Assembly (NCBI GenBank): GCA_945910005.1
Contig: OX246746.1
Span: forward strand, 30,375,659-30,439,658
Direction: 5' to 3'
Length of the DNA stretch: 64,000 bases
DNA from: Isoperla grammatica
Lineage: Eukaryota > Arthropoda > Insecta > Plecoptera > Perlodidae
Positions 12,433 through 25,188 of this stretch are shown in pieces; the first letter of the stretch is position 1; every line of letters starts with the position of its first letter. The notes beneath the pieces are model-generated. The model was not told the DNA's origin and did no database searches. It saw only the letters and a list, made by a program, of their open reading frames with translations. The position numbers and the translations under genes are program-made.

Positions 12433-13350
12433 TCCGATCAAGCTGAAAGTTTTTACACAGACGTATTTCTAATGACAATACATGAATCAACTGTCATATT
12501 TACTAAATTGTCAATTAATTCATCATAATTAATTAATTAATTAATTAATGTTTTATATGGACATCGATGTTTAACCCACTTCCCAACGTCAAATCGCGTC
12601 AATCGCGATATTTCACCCACTTCCGAACGTCAAATTAAGCTGAAAGTTTTCACACAGACGTATTCTTAATGACAATACATAAATCAATTGTCATATTTAC
12701 TAAATAATCAATTAAGCCATCATAATTAATTAATTGATGTTTTATATGGGAATCGATATTTCACCCACTTCCAAACGTCGAATTGAGCTGAAAGTTTTCA
12801 CACAGACGTATTCTTATGACAATATACGCATCAATTGTCACATTTACTAAATAGTTAATTAATTCATCATAATTCATTAATTAATGTTTTATATGGAAAT
12901 CGATGGTTCACCCGCTTCCCAACGTTGAATCGAGTTAAACGTTTTTACACAGACGTATTTGTAATGACAATACATGAATCAATTGTCATATTTACTAAAT
13001 AATCAATTCATTCATCATTATTAATTAATTGATGTTTTATATGGGAATCGATATTTCACCCACTTCCAAACGTCGAATTGAGCTGAAAGTTTTCACACAA
13101 ACGTATTCTTAATGACAATACATGAATCAATTGTTATATTTACTAAATAATCAATTAAGCCATCATAATTAATTAATCAAAGTTTTATGTGGGAATCGAT
13201 ATTTCTCCCACTTCCCAACGTCCGATCGAGTTGAAAATTTTCACACAGTCGTATTTTCTAAATGACAATATATGAATCAATTATCAGATTCACTTATTAA
13301 TTAATTAATCAACCATAACTAATTAATTTAACAATTAGCTTCATATGGGA
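12433..13350. repeat. Satellite-like array, about 147-bp unit, six copies
   Basis: Recurring order: GAGCTGAAAGTTTTCACACA, GACGTATT, AATGACAATACATGAATCAA, TTGTCATATTTACTAAAT, CATCATAATTAATTAAT, TTTTATATGG, AATCGATATTTCACCCACTT. The GCTGAAAG-type word recurs at about 12442, 12637, 12783, 12930, 13075 and 13225. The first unit is about 49 bp longer because its AATCG/CACCCACTTCC part is duplicated. Confidence 0.88.
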
Positions 13351-13672
13351 AATAAGTCACTGCTAGTGAGGATGGGCCAGCCACATGCAGGCATAGGAAT
13401 TACCGCTGGTTGTTCGGGACTCAAATATCCGTGACGAAAGCATCGGATATGTTTCTTTCTATGCAACAAGAATGTCATTGTTGGCCGATCGCTGGATCGT
13501 GCATGAATGGAACTGTCCGAAATTCAAGTTTGCAATGCGAGCACGCTAGTTTGCGAGTGAAGTTAACAAGTACAAGTACACAGTGTCTAAATGTCTCTTA
13601 CAGTCTTCTAAATTCAGACACGTCCAGTGAGCATATATTCGATTGCAAGATTCTTTAAGACTAAAAAGTATA

Positions 13673-13978
13673 AAATAATATTACATGAACAAAATAATTT
13701 TTTTTAAAAACAACGCTTATATTTAAATGCACTAAAAAGTAAAAAATAAATTTTCGCCCAACACATTTTAGCCTCACTCGGAAAATAAAAGCGTTGGGCG
13801 CTTTCGGTATTGACATAGATTGCAGTATTCTGCTGTTTATGCAGGGAAAGCGCTCAACGCTTTTATTTTCCGAGTGAGGCAAAAATTTGCTGGGCGAAAA
13901 TTTATTTTTTACTTTTTAGTGCATTTAAATATAAGCGTTGTTTTAAAAAAAAATTATTTTGTTCATGTAATATTATTT
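13673..13978. mobile_element. Snap-back palindrome (MITE-like), 133-bp arms
   Basis: The left arm 13673-13805 and right arm 13846-13978 are near-perfect reverse complements separated by a 40-bp loop. Shared words include AAATAATATTACATGAAC at the outer ends and GAAAATAAAAGCGTTG(G/A)GCG at the inner ends. No coding capacity; the two similar open frames here are the arms read in both directions. Confidence 0.88.
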
Positions 13979-14638
13979 ATCAAGACAACTGAAATATATC
14001 TACGGGAGATAGGCTGCATAAAATAAATAAATGCATATCCAAAATATTAAACATTAAACCGGGTTTCGGGAATTAAAATTAAAATATCCATGGAAATGCA
14101 AAATAAGTATAATTAATAATTTTAAAGAATGTCAAACCAAAAGTAAATCGCTACAAAATACCACCATTCCATCGATACAAGAAAGTGAAATCAAAATTAG
14201 AAGAAAATGTATCATGAACAAGATGGTATATTAGAATTTTTTTGTTCAATCATCGATTATTCAATTCTATCAACTGAAAAATTATATTTTTGTCCTCTTC
14301 CCAGTCAATGGAGCTTCAACCCGTCACAACCCCCTAATGTCCGTATCCTATTTAAGAAAGCTCTTACTAAAACGTATACTATAATTCTGTCTTTAGATAA
14401 AACATCTATTATCTCTAATTTTCATATTTTCTACTAAACTACAAAATATGTTGTTCAAAAACAACAGAATGAGATGAAAGGGGCCTTTCGTGGCCCATCC
14501 ACAAACATTTACTCGACAATAGCAATGACATTATAATGTTAAAACTGAAGCCGATTGTATTGAATCGCGAGGGTAGGTATGATTAGAACACAAGTGTACT
14601 TACATTAGTGAAATAGCACGCCCAAATAAACTGTTGAG
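13979..14638. other. Intergenic, no gene seen
   Basis: AT-rich DNA with no identifiable exon. A TGGCCCATCC word at about 14492 mirrors GGATGGGCCA at about 13371, but ten bases are too few to call a transposon. Confidence 0.4.
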
Positions 14639-14639
14639 A

Positions 14640-14885
14640 GAATCGTGTCATTGATAGAATGGCTCAGAGGTCGCCGGTTCTATACCCGCCATTGGTAATC
14701 CTAACTTAATTGTTTAGCATAGATTTCCTATCAGAAGGCGAATACTGGGATTGAGTCCTGAAACAATTCTCGGGCATTCCCTTCCAACCATCCCTCACTC
14801 TCTTCACAGCTAATCAGCTAATCATCTGAACAGGGATAAGTAATCCCGGAGCAGATTCCCTTAAAAAATGATGATTACTTATGTG
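14640..14885 (+). mobile_element. tRNA-derived SINE, diverged copy
   Basis: Head with GGCTCAGAGGTCGCC and a B-box-like GGTTCTATACCC, then the body shared with the copy at 17882: GGCGAATACTGGGATTGAGTCC, GGGCATTCCCTTCCAAC, CATCTGAACAGGGATAAG. A stretch of the head between box A and box B is missing. Confidence 0.75.
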
Positions 14886-17881
14886 TGCTTGTGCATGTGC
14901 TCAATTTAAGGAGACAAATTACGAGTGAACTCACGAGAAAACAGGCCATTCTTAGCATCTTGTAAATTAATCTATCGATTTTGGGAATGATAGAATAACT
15001 CCTTTGAGAGCATCGCCGAGGCAAGAGAAACTGAGAACCCTGTGAAGGCAGGTGTCTCGTTAAAATACGATCCTGCCACCTAAGAACCCTAACCCACCCA
15101 CCCCTTTAAGACGTGCCTGCATTAGGACTACAACCAATATTAAAACTCCGCGTATTTTGGTCAAACCTCAATAATTCCACACATTATCGAAAAAGTGACA
15201 AATATTCTTATTTTTAATTTGTGAGAGCTCAATACTGTTTGAAAAAGATTTGTTGCTTTGCAGTTATTATAATTTTTACTGTTAATTAACAATTAGCAAC
15301 TAAGCTTACTAACTAACTTAAGTGTTCCTTGCATTAATAAGATGCAGCTAAGCTTTTAGAATAGAATGTTGATTTGTCAAAAATGATCACTTACATTCAA
15401 TGTTTATACTATTCAAATTATGTTAGTTATTTGTTCACATTTTACATACGATACAATTTTTAAAAAGTACCCTTATATGTTGTATTTGAACACAGTCACA
15501 ATTAATAGTTCTCTATGGCCCCTTAGAGCATTGGCCCATGACCGCAACAGATCAATATGCTAAGATCCTCTTAGTCTTCGCAACGATAAAATATGCGAGC
15601 GAGTCATTAAAATATGCATCTCTTGGGGGGGCGATGCAGCGCGTCAACCGCAATGAAAACATTCAAATCGAATCACAATAAACAGATTATTGGTACTTCA
15701 CTATCCATAAGGTAGGCACTATGAGCGTGGGATAACACAAGTGGCTGGTCCCGCCATTCGCCTTAGTTATGACTGAGGAATATAACTCAGATAATTCCCT
15801 TCAGTCAGCATTGTCTTGATCTTCCGAATGAGAGCTTTGTATCGAGATAAAAGTAAGAATAGTCAAGTTCACAAATTATTTAGGCTATTTAATATTATTA
15901 TCAACTTATATTTTACCAATTTAATACATACAGTAAATAACAGGTTCGAAAAATTGCAACTTCAACATGATCTACTGGCATACTTGTAAATGGTTACTTT
16001 AGAGTAGTCATAGCAACGAAGCACATAATTAAGGGTTGACAGACTGTTTCCCACTGAAAATTGGTTTTCGTATAACTGAGTAAATATATTTCTTATTTTT
16101 TTTTATACACTTATACCAATAGGGGTAAATAATGTATGATTGTAATATATCAGTCAGAGTTTTTTCGATGCTGGCAAGTAGCAATTCCTATCGTATTTTA
16201 CTAAGTAATTTGGATGACGTTGCAAACGGCCGGGCCCACAGCTGTTCCAGTCGATAGCCCGGGATGTAATTGCCAGGGATCCAACTTGTTCTGTTGTTCT
16301 CTAGAAAACAATCTTCTACTTCCTTTGGTCGTCACATTTTTCACGACGCACTTTGCTCATTGTATCCCATTCTAAATCGGCTACACTAGTTGCCAATTCT
16401 ATAAAGCGATTGCTTCGCCATCATTGTCGACGAATTATGTGCCTAATTAAATTCGTTGAAAAGGGTTGTTATTGGACGGACAGACACAGCGCCATAGCCA
16501 GTCTCTCACACAGACCGAAAGCAACAACAAAAACATTGACTATACTCTTCAAAACACTGAACTCAAAACAGATTCATTTGCATAGACTTATGTTTTCAGT
16601 GTAGTATGTAGTTATTTGAAACACGTGCTTTGTTGGCAGTCAATCAGAGCGTTATTGTCACTTGTCGATATGAAGGTGTGTAAACACTTAAAGCAAAAGC
16701 CAGGGCTCTACGAAATGAGCCACAACTATTATCTATATCTTCGTTATATTTTCATGTACAATCATTATTGTATACCAAAGAAAATAAAAAAAATGCATAA
16801 ATTCATTGGTCCATTGCTCCATTCACCTTTCCAATAGTGTATACAAAATCATATAGATCTTGAGTTTTGGAGGTTTAGTGTGTGGTATATTTGTAGTATT
16901 CTGGGCTATTCAATCGTGTTGCTGATGACTAATGAGTGATGACGTCATGAGTCATGTTTACCTGTCGAAAGACAAGACAAAACCTTTCTTTGCTCCGATC
17001 AAACGTTTTTAATTAATATCATCAAGTAAAGCCGGTGTGCAATCACCTACAGCAGTCATTATTACAAAAACATATAATTTATTATCAATGCTATGTGGTC
17101 GTCGAGACACTTGGTGAGACTGATCGTGTACACCCCCCCCCCCCCCCCCCCCCTCCGCGTCGTAAGACAATTGCTTTTGTACCCGTGATGATAACTCAAT
17201 CATTTATATTCTTGCAATTATGAACCAGAGGGTTTCTTTACTTAGCATGTAATGGAAACCGTGAGAACTTGTCAATGTTCTATTTGCTCAAGACAAGGGG
17301 TGACCAAACTCAGACTTTGTCACGGTATGAGAATCCATCCACAAAGTATACCGAAACTCAAGCTATTTCCTTGCTTCAAACACATGGACGCGTAGTCATG
17401 TAACAATGGGTAGAGATACGTTTTTTTTAGCATTGTTTTTCTTTAAATTTAACATTAATCAATACAAATTAAGCATTTTGTAACGCCGATTTTTCCTGTT
17501 CATCAAAACCTAGAATATGAGGGGGTTTCTGGCACAGCTGTAAAATTATGTGCATATATTTAAAATCAATTGAATTGTTAAGTGTTAGCTATTAGTTTTA
17601 GATCTAATTCTTAGCTAAATGGCAATTTGAACGGGAACACATTTTTTGTCAAATTTGCATTATGTAACGTTTTCAAATGTATATATTCACCGAGTTGACA
17701 AAACCGAAAACGCAAAAAAAACGTATATTTATCTCTGACTGTTGGTGTAGAAGAAGAGCCGATAAAGAGTAGAACAACAGTCGACAATAATGGTAAATAA
17801 CGTATGGCAACTAGATTTCTACAAACACAATGGGCCTGCTATTGGTATCGGCACTTGCGTGGATTCCTATACTGTGCACCG
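14886..17881. other. Intergenic, no gene seen
   Basis: No exon recognised. Holds a poly-C tract at about 17131-17153 and a possible SINE scrap at 15740-15800 (CCCGCCATTCGCC). Confidence 0.4.
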
Positions 17882-18145
17882 ATAGAGGTGGCTCAGCGGT
17901 AAGACGCGAGACTCTAATTCGGGAGGTCGCCGGTTCGATTCCGGCCACCGGCAGTCCTGACTGAAGGTTTTTTCCGAGGTTTTCCTCAGTCGTAAAGGCG
18001 AATGCTGGGACTGAGTCCTACTTATAGCCCTCGGACGTTCCTTCCAAACTTTCCAAACACCCTAATAACCTAGTTAGTCACCTGAAGAGGGGCACATCAG
18101 GTAAAGCTGGTGTGCACCCTATAACGGGTATTCCTCCGAAAAATT
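17882..18145 (+). mobile_element. tRNA-derived SINE, best-preserved copy
   Basis: RNA polymerase III promoter boxes are visible: box A TGGCTCAGCGGTAAGACG at about 17890 and box B GGTTCGATTCC at about 17932. The tRNA-unrelated body follows with TTTTCCTCAGTCGTAAAGGC, GAATGCTGGGACTGAGTCC, CTCGGACGTTCCTTCC and CACCTGAAGAGGGGCACAT. This copy is the reference for the other fragments in the window. Confidence 0.85.
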
Positions 18146-18400
18146 ATTAATATTATACTGTGGTTGTGTGGTTGGTGGTGTCGCACTTTGTCCTGTTGAA
18201 TAGATCGTGCACTGTTGTGTGTGTGGGGGGGGGGTAGCTAGGTCATACGACGTCGGCCGAATAAGATCCATTGCACATCGCCGGGGTCGTCATAAGGGAA
18301 TCCCAATGGAGGTTCCAGAGGACTAACTAGGTATTGTGTGGTATTTGGATTTGGAGTAGTTGAGAAGGAATGTCCGAGGGCTGTTAGTCCACCTGTCCTA

Positions 18401-19096
18401 TGGCCGGTTCTCACGGTGCGAGTTACTGGCATGCCAGTAAGCCAGTGGCTGGCCCTCTAACTGAGGGGCAAGCTACTGGGCTCAGACTCAACTGGCCCCA
18501 TCTGTTTACACGGTGCGAGTTACTGGCATGCCAGTAAGCCAGCGGCTGGCCTTCTGCTCGGACTTGAACTGACCCTGTCAGTTGCAAGAATGTCTGAAGA
18601 TCGTATTATAGAGTACTAGCATGGAAAGTAATAAGATCATTTTCGTTGATACTGTACGAGGAATTATTATTTTTATATCCAGGTCCAAAAACGTTCCACC
18701 AATTTTCTTGTTCTCTGTACAAATGCACAAAGTTTGCCGTCTGTTCGTCACTCCACCTTCCCGACATATTCATATTCCAAAACAAAAATTATGATAATTA
18801 TAATATATTAGCACGAAAAACATACACAAAATAACGTGCTCTACCGTCTACTGACGCTCAGTTACTGACCTGTGCGTTCACATGGCGCCAGCGGCTGGCC
18901 GATCCAAACATCCCCGTGGTGGGGGAAGGCCAGTGGCCAGTCGAAACAAAAATATTTGAAGTAGCTCGCCAGGCGAGCTACTGACCAACTCGCACAGTTA
19001 GTAACTCGGCCGACCTGTTTACACGAAGCAAGTAGCTGGCCCCCAGCTACTGGCTCTATCAACTCGCACGCCAACTCGCACCGTGAGAACCGGCCA
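18401..19096. mobile_element. PIF/Harbinger-type deletion derivative
   Basis: Perfect 24-bp terminal inverted repeats (TGGCCGGTTCTCACGGTGCG + AGTT and its complement) at 18401-18424 and 19073-19096, flanked on both sides by CTA (3-bp target duplication). Subterminal repeats of the CACGGTGCGAGTTACTGGCA block recur at 18509. The element contains the remains of a MADF-like protein on the - strand, which fits PIF/Harbinger elements that carry a Myb/MADF companion gene. No DDE transposase remains. Confidence 0.85.
18606..18773 (-). pseudogene. MADF (Myb/SANT-like) domain fragment of a Harbinger-type element
   Basis: 55-codon frame beginning MNMSGRWSDEQTANFVHLYR, followed by EQENWWNVFGPGYKNN, then a stop. 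The W-S-D-E...L-Y...W-W...Y spacing is that of the start of a MADF/Myb-like DNA-binding domain. A full domain is about 80-90 residues, so this is its first half. It lies between the two TIRs of the 18401-19096 element. Confidence 0.6.
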
Positions 19097-20795
19097 CTAC
19101 AATGAGTGGCTCATCCCAGCATTCGCCTCATGTGACAGGGATATACTGCGACTTCTGTGTACTTCCCAATGTGAATGTGTGGTTTGGTTCAGAGAAAAGG
19201 ATTGCATTGTTTCAAAGCCGACAGAGGTGGCTCAGCGAAAACACCGAGACTGTAGCACCTTCTTCCACCTGCAATGAGGTGAGTATATTGTAAGTTATAG
19301 CTAGCTTGGCGCTAAATATTGAAAAACTGACGCTTCCAATATATGATTTGACAATCGACGTGAGGTCATTTTGTGACAGTGTAAATCCCGGTGTAGGCCC
19401 TAAATATGAGGTGTAAATCCCAAAAGTCATCATCGTTAACATGCCCAAATTCAGCCATCTTGTTAATAGCCAAAACAAATATGGCATCCAGAACTCGCTT
19501 GTAGGAGCTTTCAGTTGTCAGAGCTGTGGTAAACAAAGGTAGGTCTCAAAAAGTGTATTACAACTGCATGAGCGAAATCAAAGTTTTTATTACGAACGAT
19601 ATATAGACCTACTATTAAATTATGTTTAATATAATTTAATTTATTAATTTTTTTTAACGAGTTAAATTCTTATAGGCCCACTTTATTTTTGATTCGGGAA
19701 AAAAAAAATTCGTGAGGTTAGAGCTAGCATCGCACTGAATACTGACGTATACATGTTTGCTCAAATATCCAACTACTATTTAATTGCCTTGCAAAATAGC
19801 GCACTGACGAGGCGGATGTATGATTTTAGTGTAGGCGAAATAACAAATACCGAACCTATTGATTCCCTCATAATCAGGATCAGGATCACGTTTCCTAATA
19901 ACGACGTCACGAAGGAAAATGAAGACCGCAATGATGATGTATCGTTAGAGCGCAGACTAGATTAGTGTAAAAGTGAGTATTTACCCTAGTTTAGCGCGTG
20001 TTTTTAAGGCATTAGTCACGGCGCAGACACGAGCGATTTTTTGAGGACTTACTTTGGAATTTGTGCGTGTTTAGAAGGTCAATTAGCATATTATGCGCTG
20101 ATGCACGACGAAGGATTAATTAAGGGAATGGAAGGGTGGATTCAGATCCTTTCAACGACATCAACATTTGAATCAAGGTCATAGAGCGGGAACGGGGTCC
20201 ATCTTGGTTTGATGCTCACGCGAGGCTGCAAGAGATACCATCATTGCATGAGGTCATTACTCGTGTCTATAGTTAATAGTATTTAGCCAAAACATAACAA
20301 TGTGCGTCTCACTGTTTATTGACAAGTATTATAATTGTTCACAAGTACTGAATTTACAAATAAGGTTTGATGTATAATACAAATATTTCACATTGATTGA
20401 ATTCAGAGATAAGTTTTGTTTTTTAAATAAATTTCTTATAAAAGCAGACATAGTTTGAAAATATCGTTGCATAAGAAAATGTAACACATCTGTTTTTAAA
20501 CAGGAGCGACTCGACTATCGCCCTGTACTTGCAACCTGTTAATTGCTGTTGCTTGTTACCCAAAACAAAATGCCACAGGCTAAATTGCCAATTACAGATA
20601 AGCACATTTTAAAAGAAATCTAGAAAAAATAACAATAACATTTGGGTCGGGCAATTTTGTACTTACGAAAGAGTTAAAACTGAAAACTTATTGAACGAAG
20701 TGTTTTAATAAAATACTATGTAATATGAGCAAGTATTACAAAAAGCACATTTCCACACCACGTGTTTAGATTTAGAATGAAGCCGAGGGATAGTT
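19097..20795. other. Region downstream of GPA2, no gene seen
   Basis: Contains SINE scraps (GTGGCTCAGCG-like head at about 19226). A short open frame at 19753-19965 is unrecognised. A GPA2 polyadenylation signal could not be fixed. Confidence 0.4.
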
Positions 20796-20888
20796 TTAAT
20801 CTTTCTTGCAGTGGTAGCAGGAGCAACTTTTAGCAGACTTGAAGATAAGATCTCTAGTGCCCTCCAAACACATGACCCGAACCTCCAC
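20796..20888 (-). CDS. GPA2: GPA2 exon 3
   Basis: 31 codons including stop (TTA on +, 20796-20798). Starts VEVRVMCLEGTRDLIFKSAK, ends SCSCYHCKKD. Acceptor TTTGCAG reads CTGCAAA on + from 20889. Phase 0. Confidence 0.95.
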   Translation of the reverse strand: MEVRVMCLEGTRDLIFKSAKSCSCYHCKKD

Positions 20889-23086
20889 CTGCAAACAGAA
20901 TGAAAACAACGCGTCTTCAAATTTGTTTATTTTAGCTTAAAATACATGCTCTATAATTCGGGAGGTCGCTGGTTCTTCGAAACCCTACCGGCAATTCTTA
21001 CTGAATGAATTTCTTGAAGTTTTCCTCAGTCACTTGGCGAATGCTGGGACTGTCATAGGTACTCGCGGACATTCCTTCCCAACTATTTCAAATACCACAA
21101 TATCTATAGTTTGTTACCTGAAAAGGGGCATGAATATTGAATTGTCCCTGGGGCAGGTTTATTCTTACGAACACATCTTGGAATTTGAGATATAATTTTT
21201 TACTCTAGCTTATAAAATACAAAAATAATTCGGCTTCTATACAAACTGATAAAGCTCTAACCAAAGACAGGCTTTCCATCTTGTGTCAGTCATGCAGTAT
21301 TCCGTCTATTGCACAGCCGTGATGAAAGTACCACTACAATACCGGTTTCAAAGAAATGCAAAGAACCAGCTGCAACTATGGCACTTACAATGTTTAACTT
21401 TGCACTGCTTACTCGCACTAAACCCTCTTGGACGCCAAAAGGGTCTACTCCCACCATCAGGCCGCGCGGTGAGTGCAGCAGCGGCTAATAAATTATACAT
21501 GTTAAGATGACACTTATTGAAACGGTATATTTTATCTACGGTAAAACATTAAAAATCCACGTAAAAAATATTTCGCCAGTTTTAAGAAATTATTTTGGAT
21601 TCAATAGATTTTTATCGTGGTGCTATTTGCTGTACGTTCATAATAATTACCGATTCAATAAGGGGCATCTTGACAATGACATGTATAATTGATGAGCCAG
21701 GCATGGTCTGATGACGTGGGTAGACTCTTGGCGTGCAAGAGGGTTTACTGGAAGAACGGTATACCGCAATTGAAATACACATGGTCAGCACTGGACTTGT
21801 TGCACCGTGAGACCTATTGATGCGCTTACATCCTCCGTGTCCATGATGTTGCAACACTGTCCTACAGATGTAATCGCCTGATGTGGGTTGACCTTGAGGG
21901 TGTCTAAAGCAGAGGGAACGGCCCAGGACTCACAGAATCCCCTGCAAGCATTGGTTGTGATATGGAATTCAACGCAGTCGGGGATGCTGATCTTGCGCGT
22001 GTGCCCTACAACACAGAACCATTTTAGTTAGTGAGAACTAGGTCTAGGTGAGAAGAGGGGCACGCATTTGGTCGCATAACCGGAGGTAGGTCTACTTGTT
22101 GGAACACCATACGAGAATTATATTTGTGAAATTGTTGGCATATCTAATTTAGGTGGAGTATTGCATGGATTGACTTCAATGTAAAATATCAATCATAGTC
22201 CATTTCATTGTGATGACAACAGCTTTATTAGCGGATGTGATTTAATTATTTCTGAAGGCAGTAAAACTCAACAGTTCAACTTCCATTCCGGTCCATTAAG
22301 TTGGCAACCTCTTTATAAGTATCAGCTTGGTATTCTTGCGGGATCACTGATTTGAAGGGCCAATTCCCCTTCCCCCAACCAAGACGCGCTTGTTTTCATG
22401 AAACTTGGGGTTTGGTAACAAATTCGCCCCTACCCACTGCTTCTATTTTAAATAGGATTTAAGTATGCTTTCCCCACGGATGATTTATTTTTGGGACAAG
22501 GGCACCCACAGGATTTTTACTGGAGGGGGGTGCACATTTCAATAACCTACATGCGCACTCTCTCACACGTACAAGTACACATACAACAAGGGGCTATCGA
22601 GTAACATGTACAAGAGCAACATATTGATGACTCGGTTGCAGGCAGGGGGAGGGAACTAGTGCCCCCCTCCCTTACCACCCCCTCTCCGGGCGCCCATGTT
22701 GGGATTTTTGGAACCATTAATATTATATTTCAATTTAATTCAACCTGTATGTTAATATTATATGTTATCTGTCTCACCGTGGTCAGTCATCTCAAAATTA
22801 TTTAAATTGAAATAACAATGAATACTCAAAATGTAAGTTTACCACTTGCGCATTACAATCATTGAGTATGTATTTAAAAACGTAAATTGTAGCCCAATTA
22901 TAGGTCAATTGTTTAATGAGAGTGTCAAAAATCAACATAGTCTTTCTGTACAGATTGACATGTTAAATATCAAATCTTACCGACTTTATGGCAGCCTGGC
23001 TTTTCCCATGCATCCTTGTCTTTGGACGCGACACTAAGGAAGACTCCGCTAACCACCAGTAGAGTGCAGCAGCGTTGAATCATCAT
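20796..23086 (-). CDS. GPA2: Glycoprotein hormone alpha-2 (thyrostimulin alpha), complete, three coding exons
   Basis: Alpha subunit of the GPA2/GPB5 hormone. Coding exons are 22981-23086, 21830-22005 and 20796-20888; introns are 975 and 941 bp with GT-AG ends (G|GTAAGA, GAT|GTAAGC). The 124-residue product starts MMIQRCCTLLVVSGVFLSVA, a signal peptide, then WEKPGCHKVGHTRKISIPDC, TTNACRGFCESWAVPSALDT, ITSVGQCCNIMDTEDV and KSAKSCSCYHCKKD-stop. These are the hallmark blocks of GPA2, including the CRGFC ring segment, the CC pair and the terminal C-x-C-x2-C. The length matches the family. No N-X-S/T sequon is seen, unlike vertebrate GPA2. GPB5 lies downstream in opposite orientation. An E-box array lies about 2.1 kb upstream. 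Confidence is very high. Confidence 0.96.
20945..21185 (+). mobile_element. SINE fragment in GPA2 intron 2
   Basis: Begins within the tRNA-like head (ATTCGGGAGGTCGCTGGTTC) and continues with TTTTCCTCAGTCACTTGGCG, AATGCTGGGACTG, GCGGACATTCCTTCCCAAC and ACCTGAAAAGGGGCATGAAT. Box A is lost. Confidence 0.8.
21417..21749. mobile_element. MITE-like inverted repeat in GPA2 intron 2
   Basis: Imperfect TIRs of about 45 bp: ACTAAACCCTCTTGGACGCC at 21417 and the complement of AGTAAACCCTCTTGCACGCC ending at 21749, continuing inward to CC(A/C)...ATCAG(G/A)CC. No clear target duplication. Confidence 0.65.
21830..22005 (-). CDS. GPA2: GPA2 exon 2
   Basis: 176 bases = 2 + 58 codons. Carries the central knot: HTRKISIPDC, NACRGFCESWAVP, QCCNIMDTED. 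The split glycine codon (G|GG) joins exon 1. Confidence 0.96.
22981..23086 (-). CDS. GPA2: GPA2 exon 1 with start codon and signal peptide
   Basis: 106 bases = 35 codons + 1. The first of two consecutive ATGs is used (complement of 23084-23086); an in-frame stop occurs just upstream. Donor is GTAAGA. The hydrophobic core LLVVSGVFLSVA precedes the likely cleavage site before SKDKDAWEKPGC. Confidence 0.93.
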
Positions 23087-24030
23087 GGAGGTTATCAATT
23101 ATCTACAGACAAAGTAAGAGACAAGAATTAGTCTGGCTCTGGTGCGCTTATTTATTTTATTGTATTCCCATACTATATTGGAATGCAAAAATGTATAAAA
23201 TAACACTAATTACCCACCCAAGTAATGAGTGTGGCCCCTAACACATTCGCTCAAGTAGAGATTTTTTACCAGTCAGGCTATTTTAAGTAATGACCATTTG
23301 ATTAGCGAGTTAATCTCCACCTAGCTAATTCATATTCTCACAAAATACTTTGTTCCTGCCCACGACTTTGAACTAGATGGCCACACTAAAGAAGGGTCGA
23401 ACCATGTTTTTAACCTAAGTTTTTTTTGGCAAATTTTAGCTTTGAATTTTGTTTTTGTTTTTTCTAAGCGCACGTATTAGATACGGGCGTTCTGTTCAAA
23501 ACGTCAAAACAGAATGAAATATAATTTGAGTGTACACTTAGCTAATGTAAATCTGATCTCTATAATGTTTCTCAGGTCGGCGGGTTATAAAACAGCTTAT
23601 CCCTCTCATTAATAAAGAGTCTTTTAACCAGAAGACTTAATCCTTCTTCCTTAGAGTGATGTGATGAGTAATTACTGATGAACGTTGCGTGTTTGCATCA
23701 TGTGCTCGACCAACACTACCTTTACTTACTAACAGGAATTATAGAAATTAGAAGCACGTTTGCGTTATGCCTATGTTTTTCTTGAATTGCTTATCTACAA
23801 ATAATATTATGTTTCCCGCGATGTATTAATCAAATACACGAACAGTTTGCTCAAGTTTATAGGGTAGGTATGAACAGCACACAACGACGTGGTTATTAGT
23901 GTGTTTAAACTAAAGCAACGTGACAAGAATATATACATCCATGTGGTGTCTCAAGATTTGATTTGCGATAGTTGAATTCTAAAATAAGCTCAGATATTCA
24001 GGTAATTAGGCTAAGTTTATGCGAATTAAC
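23087..24030. other. 5' flank of GPA2
   Basis: Upstream side of the minus-strand gene. A pyrimidine-poor CTGTAG word lies 20 bases before the start codon and could be an acceptor of a 5' UTR exon. No TATA box can be singled out. Confidence 0.4.
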
Positions 24031-24828
<798 letters not shown>

Positions 24829-25188
24829 AATGTATATTCTATGTTGAGTTATAAAACTGATTTACAAAGGAGAAAAATATAAAATATAAAATAATTGAGA
24901 ACCGATGGTTAACAGTGTATAGTGTAAAGGCACATCATATCTGACACCCGTCTTGATAGTCTAGTCTTTACTATGTAACGGCGTTAAGATTCGTGGCTTG
25001 AAAGGTTAAGTAATTACAGGTTACAATTAAAGAAGGTGGGATGTTCATGCTAGGCCATCTTCATATATTTCCCCTGAGACCCCACACGCTTGAACTACCA
25101 ACCTCGGACAACCCTTGTAGGGGGAGTAGAAACAAGGGCGCTCGTGCGGGATAAACTAGAACACTTCACTCTTATGTGCGGCACTAGG

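Noticed and set aside
13371..14502. DNA transposon bounded by GGATGGGCCA and TGGCCCATCC
   Set aside because: Ten-base inverted match without duplication or family features; likely chance.
17882..17960. Functional tRNA gene
   Set aside because: A and B boxes are present, but the sequence continues into a SINE body and the acceptor and anticodon stems do not pair well by eye.
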